This document shows, piece after piece, positions 44,618 to 53,058 of a stretch of 64,000 nucleotides of DNA; position 1 is the stretch's first letter, and the number at the start of each line of letters is the position of its first letter. Location of the stretch: contig NZ_BSTR01000009.1 in the NCBI RefSeq assembly GCF_030269645.1, forward strand, positions 146,171 to 210,170, written 5' to 3'. Position numbers and translations under genes: made by a program. Under the pieces are notes generated by a model. That model was not told the DNA's origin. It ran no database searches and was given only the letters and a program-made list of their open reading frames with translations. This stretch comes from Actinokineospora sp. NBRC 105648 (GTDB lineage Bacteria; Actinomycetota; Actinomycetes; Mycobacteriales; Pseudonocardiaceae).

Positions 44618-45741
44618 CCGATCGCAGGCGCGGGCCCGGCCTGCGCGCGCGGATCACCCTGCTGGCCACCAGCCTGGTCGCGGTGGTCAGCGTGCTGCTG
44701 CTCTGGCTGGGCTGGCTGCTCGCGGGCCGGGTGGTGACCTCGGTGCCGTCGCTGCCCGCGGGCACGACGGTGGTGGTCGGCGGCGTGCGGGTGCAGGCCG
44801 AACAGCTGGCCGACGCCCTGGCCCAGGACGCCAGGGACCGCCTGCTGCTGGCCGGGGCGGTGGCCTTCGTGTGCGTGCTGGTCGCCACCGCGCTACTCGC
44901 CTGGGCGATCACCGGTCGGGTGTTGCGACCACTGCGCGAGGTCACCGCGACCGCGCACCGGCTGTCCGTCGAGTCGCTCGGCGAGCGCATCGGCCACCAG
45001 GGCGCCCGCGACGAGGTGGCCGAGCTCGCGGACACCTTCGACGCGATGCTGGACCGGCTCCAGGCCGCGTTCTCCGCGCAGCGCCAGTTCGTCGCCAACG
45101 CCAGCCACGAGCTGCGCACGCCGCTGGCGGTGATCCGGACAGAGCTGGACGTCACCCTGGCCGACGCGGACGCGGACACCACCGAGCTGCGCCGGATGGC
45201 CGATGTTGTCCGCGCCGCGACGCTGCGGGCGGGGGAGCTGGTGGAGGCGCTGCTCGTACTCGCCCGCACGGACGGGCTGGGGGTCGGCGTCGCCGCCCCC
45301 GTCGAACTGCCGACGGTGGTGGCGGGCGCCTGGCGCTCAACCCGTTCGGAGGCCGAGCGCAGGCGGATCACGGCGCGCTTCTCCGAGGGCCCGGCGGTCG
45401 TCGTGGGCGACGCGGCGCTGCTGGAACGGGTCGCGGGGAACCTGCTGGAAAATGCGGTCCGCCACAACGTCGACGGCGGGTGGATCGAGGTGCAGGTCGT
45501 GGCGGGTCCACAGTGGACAACCCTGGCGGTGGCCTCGTCGGGGCCGGTGATCGCCGCTGAGCGGGTGGCGGAGCTGTTCGAGCCGTTTCGGCGGGGTGGG
45601 GTGGACCGGACTTCGCACACGGGGACGGGGTTGGGGCTGTCGATCGTGCGGGCGGTGGCTCGGGCGCATGGGGGGACGGCGGCGGCGGAGCCGGTTGTCG
45701 GTGGGGGACTACGCGTGACTGTGGCGTTCCCGGCTGTTTGA
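44614..45741 (+). CDS. Sensor histidine kinase
   Basis: The 375-residue kinase starts at GTG 44614 inside the end of the regulator gene. Two membrane helices (about residues 12-34 and 77-100) flank a short outer loop of about 40 residues. HAMP follows (TGRVLRPLREVTATAHRLSV), then the H-box ANASHELRTPLAVIRTELDV with the phosphorylated His. The N-box is NLLENAVRHNVDGG and the G-box GTGLGLSIVRAVARAHGG. The canonical D-box (DxGxG) is weak: the sequence reads VASSGPVI where Asp-Asn-Gly is usual. The signal is unknown. Confidence 0.92.
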   Translation: MTDRRRGPGLRARITLLATSLVAVVSVLLLWLGWLLAGRVVTSVPSLPAGTTVVVGGVRVQAEQLADALAQDARDRLLLAGAVAFVCVLVATALLAWAITGRVLRPLREVTATAHRLSVESLGERIGHQGARDEVAELADTFDAMLDRLQAAFSAQRQFVANASHELRTPLAVIRTELDVTLADADADTTELRRMADVVRAATLRAGELVEALLVLARTDGLGVGVAAPVELPTVVAGAWRSTRSEAERRRITARFSEGPAVVVGDAALLERVAGNLLENAVRHNVDGGWIEVQVVAGPQWTTLAVASSGPVIAAERVAELFEPFRRGGVDRTSHTGTGLGLSIVRAVARAHGGTAAAEPVVGGGLRVTVAFPAV

Positions 45742-46164
45742 GCGTCTCTGCTTTCTCTTTCTCTCCCACTCCTTCCTTATTTTCCTTCTCGTCCCCTTTT
45801 CTTGTCTCTCATTCTGCCTTCTTCCCCTTCCCCTGCCCCTGCCCCTGCCTCTTCCCCTCCTCCTCTCCCTCCCTCTTTCTCATCTCTATTTATTTGCATC
45901 CTCAGACTTCCTCTCCTCTCCTCTCCTCTTCGGTTTTCCCCTCCCCTCTTCCCTACGCCGATTATGACTACGGCCGCTGGGTGTTTGTCAAGGCGGGAAA
46001 GATGCCTTGACAAACACCCAGCGGCCGTGTTTTGGCTGCGTATGGAAGCGAGGAGGGGGTGTGGGCGGGGGAGTTGTTGTGTTGTCCGGCTTCAGATTTC
46101 TTTTGGTCTGTCGGGTTTCCGCCTTTCTGTCTTTCTAGTTGTCGCGGCGGGTGGGTGGGTTGGG
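45742..46164. repeat. Homopyrimidine tract followed by a strong terminator, no gene
   Basis: Bases 45743-45958 are almost purely C and T on the plus strand, including runs such as CCCCTGCCCCTGCCCCTGCC and CTCTCCTCTCCTCTCC, with only scattered A and G. No gene is present. Open frames through it (Ser/Pro/Phe-rich) are artefacts of the composition. The tract ends next to the hairpin at 45970-46028. A similar tract lies at 37187-37300. Confidence 0.75.
45970..46028. terminator. Bidirectional terminator, 25-bp perfect stem
   Basis: Arms 45970-45994 and 46004-46028 are exact reverse complements (ACGGCCGCTGGGTGTTTG at the start) with a 9-base loop, followed by GTGTTTT. It sits between the kinase gene and the convergent HNH gene. 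Confidence 0.85.
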
Positions 46165-46539
46165 TTAAGGCTTTGCTAGTCGTCTTAGTTGTGCGGCTGT
46201 GTATTGTTTGGCTCTGCGTTGGCCGCCGCGTTGGGTGATGGCTGATTCCAGGGATAGGAGAATCCTGGCTATTCGTTCTGCGTCTGGGGTCCAGCCTCGT
46301 CTGATGCACTCGGCTAGCCAATCTGTGGGGCTTGTGTGGCCGCGTAGGCGGTTGCAGCGGGGGCAGGCTGCGATTTCGTTCTCCAGCCAGGATGGGCCGC
46401 CCTTGACCCTGGGGACCAGGTGGTCGGTGGTGGGTGCCGTGCGGCCGGACACGTCCGTGCGGCACCAGGCGCAGGTGGGGCCGTCGCGGGTGAGGATGAC
46501 GCGCATTCGGTTGGCGCGGTTGAGTTGGGCTGTTGTCAT
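46165..46539 (-). CDS. HNH endonuclease domain protein
   Basis: The 124-residue protein starts at ATG 46539, overlapping the DUF72 stop as ATGA. It reads MTTAQLNRANRMRVILTRDG, then TCAWCRTDVSGRTAPTTDHL with the first CxxC pair and the DH of the HNH motif. PRVKGGPSWLENEIAACPRC completes HNH with Asn and the second CxxC. The basic C-terminus (QRGGQRRAKQYTAAQLRRLA) may bind DNA. Members act as nicking or restriction-like nucleases, but many small HNH proteins have unknown targets. It is the last gene of a three-gene overlapping unit with two DUF72 genes. Confidence 0.88.
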   Translation of the reverse strand: MTTAQLNRANRMRVILTRDGPTCAWCRTDVSGRTAPTTDHLVPRVKGGPSWLENEIAACPRCNRLRGHTSPTDWLAECIRRGWTPDAERIARILLSLESAITQRGGQRRAKQYTAAQLRRLAKP

Positions 46540-47411
46540 GTGCCGGTGATTCGGCTGATCAGCCCCCGCGCGTCGATCGGCGCCCGGACCTTGAGGTCGT
46601 TGTCGAAGTACACGTGCACGTCGCGGCCGGGTGGTCGGTGTGGGGCGGGACTTGCCACGGTGTGGTTGGAGCGGACGTTCTTGCCGTCGCGCCAGGTGCG
46701 TACCTTTTGTGCCCAGGTGTCGAGGGCTATGTCGGTGTAGCCGCTGGCGTAGAGCTCCTTGTCGCCGTGCAGGCGAATGTAGACGAAGTCGGCGGTGACG
46801 TCCTCCAGGTACGGCCATTTGCCTGCCGTGTCCGCTACTACGAGCGCGACTCCCTTTTCCCGCAACAACTCCACGAACTCACCCACCGCGAACGCCGGGT
46901 TGCGCACCTCCATGGCGTGCCGGATGGGTCGGTCCTGATCGACTATCGTCCACTCGCGACCATCCATCCGGGCGTCGCGATTCCTTGCGGTTGCCGCCGC
47001 TTCCTCCGTGGTGCGGGGGAGTTGGTCGATGAACGCGGCGATCACGTCCGGCTCGTACTTGAAGTTCTCCGGCAGTTGCCACAGGATCGGTCCCAGTTTC
47101 GGCCCGAGTGCCAGCACGCCGGACGCGAAGAAGTTGGCCAACGGCACTTCGACGTCCCGCAACCGCTTCATGTGTGTGATGAAACGGCCGCCCTTCACCG
47201 AGAACACGAAATCCGCCGGTGTCTCCTCTCGCCACCGCTGGAAGCTCTCCGGCCGCTGCAGCGCGTAGAACGACCCGTTGATCTCCACCGACGACACCTG
47301 CCTGGACAGGTACTCCAACTCCCGCCGCTGGGCCAGGCCCTTCGGGTAGAACTGGCCCCGCCAGGGTGGGTACACCCACCCCGACGTCCCGATCCGCACG
47401 TCACCGGCCAC
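46536..47411 (-). CDS. DUF72 family protein, copy 1
   Basis: The 291-residue TIM-barrel-like protein starts at GTG 47411 (VAGDVRIGTSGWVYPPWRGQ) after AGGGG; a frame to 47435 adds 8 residues. DUF72 signatures are FYPKGLAQRRELEYLSRQVS, then VEINGSFYALQRPESFQRWR, FVFSVKGGRFITHMKRL and YFDNDLKVRAPIDA. Compared with the second copy it has an insert around residues 130-160 (RNRDARMDGREWTIVDQDRP). Biochemical function is unknown. It overlaps the HNH gene and begins 4 bases after the second copy ends. Confidence 0.9.
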   Translation of the reverse strand: MAGDVRIGTSGWVYPPWRGQFYPKGLAQRRELEYLSRQVSSVEINGSFYALQRPESFQRWREETPADFVFSVKGGRFITHMKRLRDVEVPLANFFASGVLALGPKLGPILWQLPENFKYEPDVIAAFIDQLPRTTEEAAATARNRDARMDGREWTIVDQDRPIRHAMEVRNPAFAVGEFVELLREKGVALVVADTAGKWPYLEDVTADFVYIRLHGDKELYASGYTDIALDTWAQKVRTWRDGKNVRSNHTVASPAPHRPPGRDVHVYFDNDLKVRAPIDARGLISRITGT

Positions 47412-47415
47412 GCCC

Positions 47416-48168
47416 CTATCGTGGCTGGTCCGCACCGGGTGTGCACGCCGGGCGCAGTCGCTCGGCCAGCCGTTCGGCGTCGAGCGGGGCGTGGGCGGAC
47501 ATGGTGTTGTCGAAGTAGACGAAGACGTCTTGTTCTTCGTGCCACTCGCGTACTCGGTCGGCCCATTTGTCCAGGGCCGCGTCGGAATAGGCGCTCTTGT
47601 ACAGCTCGGTGTCGCCGTGTAATCGCAGGTAGGCGAAATCGGTTGTCTTCGCCAGCAGCGAGGGCCAGATCCCGGGGCTGTCGGCGATGACGAGGGCGAC
47701 GCCGTGTTCGGTGAGCAGGTCGATGAACTCGTCGTTGGCGAAGGTGTTGTCGCGGACTTCCATGGCGTGGCGGATGTTGCGGGGCAGTCGGGTGAGGAAG
47801 TCGCTGACCCGGGCCTTGTCGTACCGCAGTGACGCTGGGGTTTGCCAGAGGACGGGGCCGAGTTTTCCGCCGAGTTCGAATACGCCCGAGTCGAAGAATT
47901 CGGTGAGTGGCTTTTCTGGATCGCGGAGGCGGTTCACGTGGGTGACTGTGCGCGGGCCTTTGATCGCGAAGACGAAACCGTCGGGCGTGATGTCGCGCCA
48001 GCGGTGGTAGTCGGTGGGTTTGCGGGGGCCGTAGAAGGTGCCGTTGACCTCGACGGTGGCCAACCGGCCCGCGAGGTAGGGCAGTTCCTCCCGTTGCGGC
48101 AGGCCGCGGGGGTAGTAGACGCCACGCCAGGGGGCGTAGGTCCAGCCCGAGGTGCCGATTCTGATCAT
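47416..48168 (-). CDS. DUF72 family protein, copy 2
   Basis: The 250-residue protein starts at ATG 48168 (MIRIGTSGWTYAPWRGVYYP). It shares YYPRGLPQREELPYLAGRLA, VEVNGTFYGPRKPTDYHRWR, FVFAIKGPRTVTHVNRL and VFVYFDNTMSAHAPLDAERL with its neighbour and ends with a short tail. Copies 1 and 2 are clear paralogues at moderate identity, so the duplication is not recent. It is the first gene of the DUF72-DUF72-HNH unit. The longer upstream open frame is spurious. Function is unknown. Confidence 0.9.
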   Translation of the reverse strand: MIRIGTSGWTYAPWRGVYYPRGLPQREELPYLAGRLATVEVNGTFYGPRKPTDYHRWRDITPDGFVFAIKGPRTVTHVNRLRDPEKPLTEFFDSGVFELGGKLGPVLWQTPASLRYDKARVSDFLTRLPRNIRHAMEVRDNTFANDEFIDLLTEHGVALVIADSPGIWPSLLAKTTDFAYLRLHGDTELYKSAYSDAALDKWADRVREWHEEQDVFVYFDNTMSAHAPLDAERLAERLRPACTPGADQPR

Positions 48169-48248
48169 CACCCCATCGTGGACGAGTTGATCACCCTCCG
48201 CACAACGGTGCCCCCGGCGGGAACCGCCGGGGGCACCGGGCGGGCGCG

Positions 48249-50357
48249 TTACGCGCTCGGCACCGAGGCGACACCCGGGGCCAGGAACGGCTTGCCGTTC
48301 ACCCGCTCCGAGATGCCCTCGCGGTCGAGGTAAGGGGTGATGCCGCCCAGCCAGAACGGCCAGCCAGCACCGAGGATCAGGCACAGGTCGATGTCCTGGG
48401 CCTCGGCCACCACGCCGTCGTCGAGCATGATCCGGATCTCCTCGGCCACGCCGTCGAGCACCCGCGCGCGGACCTGCTCGCCGGTCAGCTCGGTCGGTCC
48501 GAACTGCCAGAGCGCCGCCACTTCCGGGTCCACGGACTGGTTACCCGCGCCATCCCAGGTCCACACAGCGCTCTTGCCCGCCTCGACGAAGCGCCGCATG
48601 TTCGCGCTGACGCCGAAGCGGTCGGGGAACGCGGCGTGCATCGTCTCGGCGACGTGCAGCGCCACCGGCGCGCCGACCAGCTGCAGCAGCACCAGCGGGC
48701 TCATCGGCAGGCCGAGCGGTTCGGTCGCGCGGTCGGCCACCTCGAACGGGGTGCCCTCGTCGATCGCCTTGACCACCTCCCCCATGAACCGGGTCAGCAG
48801 CCGGTTGACCACGAACGCGGGCGCGTCCTTGACCAGCACCGAGGACTTGCGCAGCGCCTTGGCCACCGCGAACGCCGTGGCCAGGGTCGCGTCGTCGGTC
48901 CGCTCCGCGCGCACGACCTCCAGCAGCGGCATCACCGCGACCGGGTTGAAGAAGTGGAACCCGACCACCCGCTCCGGGTGCGCGAGCCCCGAGGCCATGT
49001 CGGTGATCGAGAGCGACGAGGTGTTGGTCGCCAGCACGCACTCGGCGCTGACGTGCTGCTCGAGCTCGGCGAACACCCGCTGCTTGACGCCCAGCTCCTC
49101 GAACACGGCCTCGATGACGAAGTCCGCGTCGGCGAAGGCCGCCTTGTCGAGCGAGCCGGACACCAGCGCCTTGAGCCGGTTCACCCCGTCCGGCGAGAGC
49201 CTGCCCTTGGCGCCCAGCTTGTCGATCTCCTCGTGCACATAGGAAACACCCTTGTCCACACGGGACTGGTCGATGTCGGTGAGCACCACCGGGACCTTGA
49301 GCTGTCGGGCGAACAGCAGCGCCATCTGGCCCGCCATCAGACCCGCGCCGACGATGCCGACCTTGGTGACCGGCCGCGCCAGCGACTTGTCCGGCGCGCC
49401 CGCGGGTCGCTTGGCCCGCTTCTGCACCAGGTTGAACGAGTACAGCCCGGCCCGCAGCGGGTCCGTCATCAGCACGTCGGCCAGCGCCTCGGTCTCGGCG
49501 GCGTAACCTGCGGTCAAGTCGTTGCCACGGGCCAGTTCCAGCAGTTCGACGGCCTTCACCGCGCCGGGGGAGGCGCCCTTGGTCCGGCCCTGCACGATCG
49601 CCTTGGCCCGCTCGACGGCCGCGTCCCAGCCCGCACCGCGGTCGATCTCCTTGCGGGAAACCGAGACCTCGCCGTTGACGACATCGGCCGCCCAGAGCAG
49701 CGACTGCTCGAGGAAGTCCGCTGAGCCGAGCAGCACATCGGTGATCCCGAGGTCCTGCGCCTGTTTCGGCTTGAGCATCCGGTTCTGGCTCAACGCGTTC
49801 TCGAAGATCACCGTGACGGCGGCGTCCGGGCCGATCAGGTTCGGCAGCAGTTGCGTGCCGCCCCAACCCGGGAACAGCCCGAGGAACACCTCGGGCAGCG
49901 CGATGCCCGCGGTGTTGTCCGAGAGCGTGCGGTAGTGGCAGGACAGCGCGAGTTCGAGCCCGCCGCCCATGACGGCGCCGTTGACGAAGGCGAAGGTCGG
50001 GACCGCGGACTCGGTGAACCGGCGGAAAACGTCGTGGCCGCTCTGCGCGATGTCCACAGCGGACTGCCGGTCGGCCACCTGCTCCACACCGGACAGATCG
50101 GCGCCCACCGCGAAGACGAACGGCTTGCCGGTGACCGCGATCGCGGCCGGGTCGGCGGCGAACGCCTCGTCCAGCGCCGCGTTCAGGCTCACCAGGCCCT
50201 GCGGCCCGAAGGTCGAGGGCCGAGTGTGGTCGTGGCCGTTGTCGATGGTGATCAGCGCGACCGGCTTGGCGAACCCGGGGGCCTTGACCAGCCGGGTGAC
50301 CGCCTTGGTCACGACCTCGTCGGGGAAGGCCTTGGCGGCCTGGTCCTGCGTCAGCAT
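48249..50357 (-). CDS. fadB: Fatty-acid oxidation complex alpha subunit (enoyl-CoA hydratase/3-hydroxyacyl-CoA dehydrogenase)
   Basis: The 702-residue multifunctional enzyme carries out the second and third steps of beta-oxidation. The start is ATG 50357, overlapping the fadA stop as ATGA; the much longer open frame upstream is a shadow of fadA. Residues 1-300 form the hydratase domain, with AVGADLSGVEQ and GAVMGGGLELALSCHYRTLS (oxyanion loops) and LPEVFLGLFPGWGGTQLLP. From about residue 325 the dehydrogenase has KVGIVGAGLMAGQMALLFAR for NAD binding and VVGFHFFNPVAVMPLLEVV with the catalytic His. Two C-terminal helical domains follow. Confidence 0.95.
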   Translation of the reverse strand: MLTQDQAAKAFPDEVVTKAVTRLVKAPGFAKPVALITIDNGHDHTRPSTFGPQGLVSLNAALDEAFAADPAAIAVTGKPFVFAVGADLSGVEQVADRQSAVDIAQSGHDVFRRFTESAVPTFAFVNGAVMGGGLELALSCHYRTLSDNTAGIALPEVFLGLFPGWGGTQLLPNLIGPDAAVTVIFENALSQNRMLKPKQAQDLGITDVLLGSADFLEQSLLWAADVVNGEVSVSRKEIDRGAGWDAAVERAKAIVQGRTKGASPGAVKAVELLELARGNDLTAGYAAETEALADVLMTDPLRAGLYSFNLVQKRAKRPAGAPDKSLARPVTKVGIVGAGLMAGQMALLFARQLKVPVVLTDIDQSRVDKGVSYVHEEIDKLGAKGRLSPDGVNRLKALVSGSLDKAAFADADFVIEAVFEELGVKQRVFAELEQHVSAECVLATNTSSLSITDMASGLAHPERVVGFHFFNPVAVMPLLEVVRAERTDDATLATAFAVAKALRKSSVLVKDAPAFVVNRLLTRFMGEVVKAIDEGTPFEVADRATEPLGLPMSPLVLLQLVGAPVALHVAETMHAAFPDRFGVSANMRRFVEAGKSAVWTWDGAGNQSVDPEVAALWQFGPTELTGEQVRARVLDGVAEEIRIMLDDGVVAEAQDIDLCLILGAGWPFWLGGITPYLDREGISERVNGKPFLAPGVASVPSA

Positions 50358-51583
50358 CAGTTGTCCCCGTCCCAGTTGGGGTTCTCCCAGATCACGGTGC
50401 CACCCATGCCGATGCCCACGCACATCGACGTCAGGCCGTAGCGCACGTCCGGGTGCTCGGCGAACTGGCGCGAGAGCTGGGTCATCAGCCGCACGCCGGA
50501 GGAGGCCAGCGGGTGCCCGCAGGCGATCGCGCCGCCCCACTGGTTGACCCGCGGGTCGTCCTCGGCGATCCCGAAGTGGTCGAGGAACGCCAGGACCTGC
50601 ACGGCGAACGCCTCGTTCAGCTCGAACAACCCGATGTCCGAAATGGACAGACCGGTGCGCCGCAACGCCCGCTCGGTGGCCGGGACCGGCCCGATGCCCA
50701 TCACCTCGGGCTCGACGCCGACGAACGAGTAGCCCACCAGCCGCATGCCGACCGGCAGCCCGAGCTCGCGGGCGGTGTCCTCCCCGGCCAGGATGCAGCC
50801 GGTGGCGCCGTCGTTGAGGCCCGCCGCGTTGCCCGCGGTGACCCGGCCGTGCGGGCGGAACGGGGTCTTGAGGGTGGCCAGCTGCTCGACCGTGGTGCCC
50901 GGCCGCGGCGGCTCGTCCTCGGTGGCCAGCCCCCAGCCCAGCTCGGCGCTGCGGGTGGCGACCGGCACGAGCTCTGGACCGATCTTGCCCGCCTTCACCG
51001 CGTCGGCGTACTTCTCCTGGCTGCGCGCGGCGAACGCGTCGCAGCGCCCCTTGGTGATCGACGGGAACCGGTCGTGCACGTTCTCCGCGGTCTGCCCCAT
51101 CACCAGCGCGGTCGGGTCGACCAGCTTGTCGGCCACGATCCGCGGGTTGGGGTCGACGCCCTCGCCCATCGGGTGCCTGCCCATGTGCTCGACGCCGCCC
51201 GCGATCACCACGTCGTAGGCGCCGAAGGCGATGCCGCTCGCGGTGGTGGTCACCGCGGTCATCGCACCCGCGCACATCCGGTCGAGGGCGAAGCCGGGCA
51301 CCGACTTGGGCAGCCCGGCCAGCAGCGCGGCGGTGCGGCCGATGGTCAGCCCCTGGTCGCCGATCTGGGTGGTGGCCGCGATGGCGACCTCGTCCACCCG
51401 CTCCGGCGGCAGCTCCGGGTGGCGGCGCAGCAGCTCGCGGATGACCTTGACGATGAGGTCGTCGGCGCGGGTCTGCGCGTAGATGCCCTTCGGTCCCGCC
51501 TTGCCGAACGGCGTCCGCACACCGTCGACGAAGACGACGTTCCGAACGGCGCGCGCGGCTGCGGGGGCAGCGAGTGCGGCCAC
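50357..51583 (-). CDS. fadA: Acetyl-CoA acyltransferase (thiolase)
   Basis: Thiolase releases acetyl-CoA in the last step of beta-oxidation. The 408-residue protein starts at GTG 51583. The nucleophilic Cys is in ALDRMCAGAMTAVTTTASGI around residue 98. The C-terminal signatures are NEAFAVQVLAFLDHFGI, then NQWGGAIACGHPLASSGVRL with the catalytic His, and LTSMCVGIGMGGTVIWEN with the second Cys. The last gene overlap (ATGA) with fadB shows a fadA-fadB operon. Two palindromes upstream are candidate operators. Confidence 0.95.
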   Translation of the reverse strand: MAALAAPAAARAVRNVVFVDGVRTPFGKAGPKGIYAQTRADDLIVKVIRELLRRHPELPPERVDEVAIAATTQIGDQGLTIGRTAALLAGLPKSVPGFALDRMCAGAMTAVTTTASGIAFGAYDVVIAGGVEHMGRHPMGEGVDPNPRIVADKLVDPTALVMGQTAENVHDRFPSITKGRCDAFAARSQEKYADAVKAGKIGPELVPVATRSAELGWGLATEDEPPRPGTTVEQLATLKTPFRPHGRVTAGNAAGLNDGATGCILAGEDTARELGLPVGMRLVGYSFVGVEPEVMGIGPVPATERALRRTGLSISDIGLFELNEAFAVQVLAFLDHFGIAEDDPRVNQWGGAIACGHPLASSGVRLMTQLSRQFAEHPDVRYGLTSMCVGIGMGGTVIWENPNWDGDN

Positions 51584-51608
51584 GGGTTGGCTCCCTTGGT
51601 CGAGTCCG

Positions 51609-51661
51609 GGCTACCAGCCGGTAGCCGGTGCCACTCTAGCCCCGGTTACTCATGGGTAACC
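51609..51661. promoter_or_regulatory. Two palindromes upstream of fadAB, candidate operators
   Basis: GGCTACC (51609-51615) faces GGTAGCC (51620-51626) across four bases. GGTTACTCATGGGTAACC (51644-51661) has six-base arms. Both lie 26-78 bases upstream of fadA, where a TetR-family fatty-acid regulator commonly binds. The TetR gene at 51785-52447 is the nearest regulator, but its own operators look different. Confidence 0.5.
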
Positions 51662-51784
51662 ACTGCGGTGACCCTATGGTGTGCGCCGGGCGCCGCGTGA
51701 TCATCGGCCGACCCGAAGATCTCCGAGGGCTGACGCCGGGTGCTTGTCAGGCGCGGGCGGCACCGGCGGTATCGGGTACGTGCG

Positions 51785-52447
51785 TCACCGGGCGATGCCG
51801 ACGAAGTCGGCCATCTGGTCCACCGCGTAGGCGAAGAACTCGTCCGCCGGGTCGGCGCTGCCCACCAGCTGGCCGAACAGCTCGAAGCTGATCATCCCGA
51901 ACAGCTGCGTCCACGCCAGCAGCACGCGGGCCAGGGCCCCCGCGGGCAGGTCGTTGGGCAGTGCCGGGCGCAGGGCGTCCGCTTGAGCGTGCACGACCGG
52001 GGGCACGTCGCTGTCCGGCGCGCCTGCCGCGCCCGCCACGCCGACGAACACCAGCGGAACGCGCGCGGCGGGCGCGACGGTGTCCTGCGGCGCCCGGTAG
52101 CCGGGGACGGGGGAGCCGTAGATCAACGCGTACTCGTGCCGGTGGTCCAGGGCCCAGTTCCGGACGGCGTGGCAGGCGGACCGCCACTGGGCCCGCGGCG
52201 AGTCGCCGGTGCTCGCCTCCACGGCCGCGCCGAGCGAGCTGTACGCGTCGATGATCAGCGCGGTGAGCAGGTCGTCGCGGCTGGGGAAGTAGCGGTAGAT
52301 GGCCGAGGAGGCCATGCCCAGGCTGCGGGCCACCGCGCGCAGGCTCAGCTGGGCGCCGTCGGTCGCGAGCTGTCTGCGGGCCTCGTCCTTGATCTCCTGG
52401 GTGAGCTCGGCTCTGGCCCGGTCGCGCGCGGTTCGCCCAGCGTTCAT
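51785..52447 (-). CDS. TetR/AcrR-family transcriptional regulator
   Basis: The 220-residue repressor starts at ATG 52447 (MNAGRTARDRARAELTQEIK). The HTH is LSLRAVARSLGMASSAIYRY followed by FPSRDDLLTALIIDAY, the TetR_N signature. The C-terminal ligand domain includes NWALDHRHEYALIYGSPVPG and QLFGMISFELFGQLVGS, a pattern of the TetR_C_13-like (WHG) group. It is divergent from the deazaflavin-type oxidoreductase across a 149-base gap containing three near-identical palindromes. It likely represses that gene and itself. Confidence 0.92.
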   Translation of the reverse strand: MNAGRTARDRARAELTQEIKDEARRQLATDGAQLSLRAVARSLGMASSAIYRYFPSRDDLLTALIIDAYSSLGAAVEASTGDSPRAQWRSACHAVRNWALDHRHEYALIYGSPVPGYRAPQDTVAPAARVPLVFVGVAGAAGAPDSDVPPVVHAQADALRPALPNDLPAGALARVLLAWTQLFGMISFELFGQLVGSADPADEFFAYAVDQMADFVGIAR

Positions 52448-52488
52448 GGGGCCAGTCTGACACGGGTTTGGATCGGTGCACAAATTGG

Positions 52489-52579
52489 AGAGCACTGCTC
52501 TTGACGTCGACCCGATCGACGGTGTTCACTGTTCTCAACAGAGAGCACCGCTCTCGCCCTAACGGAGAGCCCCGCTCTC
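52489..52579. promoter_or_regulatory. Three repeated operators GAGAGCNCYGCTCTC
   Basis: Copies are centred near 52495 (AGAGCACTGCTCT), 52548 (GAGAGCACCGCTCTC) and 52572 (GAGAGCCCCGCTCTC). They fill the divergent region between the TetR gene and the oxidoreductase gene; the last lies 18 bases before the oxidoreductase ATG. Three copies of one inverted repeat strongly suggest binding sites of the adjacent TetR protein. Confidence 0.8.
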
Positions 52580-52596
52580 GTAACGAAGGAGATGCC

Positions 52597-53058
52597 ATGA
52601 CTACCACCGAGCCCCGCTACCTGCGCCCCGGCCGCCTCGTGCGCGCCCTGCACTTCGATCCCATCGTCGCCTTCCTGGTCCGCCGGGGCGTGAATGTCTG
52701 GGGTTCGCGGGTGCTGTCGGTGCGCGGCCGCAAGAGCGGGGAGATGCGGTCGACGCCGGTCAACCTGATGACCTTCGAGGGGGAGCAGTACCTCGTCGCC
52801 CCGCGCGGGCACACCCAGTGGGTCCGCAACCTGCGCGCCGCCGGGGAGGGCGAACTGCGGCTGGGCAAGCGCGTGCAGCGCTTCACCGCCGTCGAACTCG
52901 CCGACGAGGTCAAGCCTGCCCTGCTCCGCGCCTACCTCAAGCGCTGGGCCTTCGAGGTCGGCGCCTTCTTCGAGGGTGTCAACGCCAAGTCGTCCGAGGA
53001 GGACCTGCTGCGCGCCGCGCCGGGCCACCCGATCTTCCGACTGTCCATCGTGGACTAG
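52597..53058 (+). CDS. Nitroreductase/deazaflavin (F420)-dependent oxidoreductase family protein
   Basis: The 153-residue protein starts at ATG 52597 after GAAGGAGA. RRGVNVWGSRVLSVRGRKSG followed by RSTPVNLMTFEGEQYLVAPR and GHTQWVRNLRAAGEGELRLG are the Ddn-type split-barrel signature. These enzymes use reduced F420 to reduce nitro, quinone or other substrates; the substrate here is unknown. An inducer recognised by the divergent TetR protein is probably a substrate of this enzyme. No membrane segment is seen. Confidence 0.9.
   Translation: MTTTEPRYLRPGRLVRALHFDPIVAFLVRRGVNVWGSRVLSVRGRKSGEMRSTPVNLMTFEGEQYLVAPRGHTQWVRNLRAAGEGELRLGKRVQRFTAVELADEVKPALLRAYLKRWAFEVGAFFEGVNAKSSEEDLLRAAPGHPIFRLSIVD

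Noticed and set aside
45738..46179. Ser/Pro/Phe-rich short open frames in the homopyrimidine tract
   Set aside because: They reflect the C/T composition and have no ribosome-binding site or family match.
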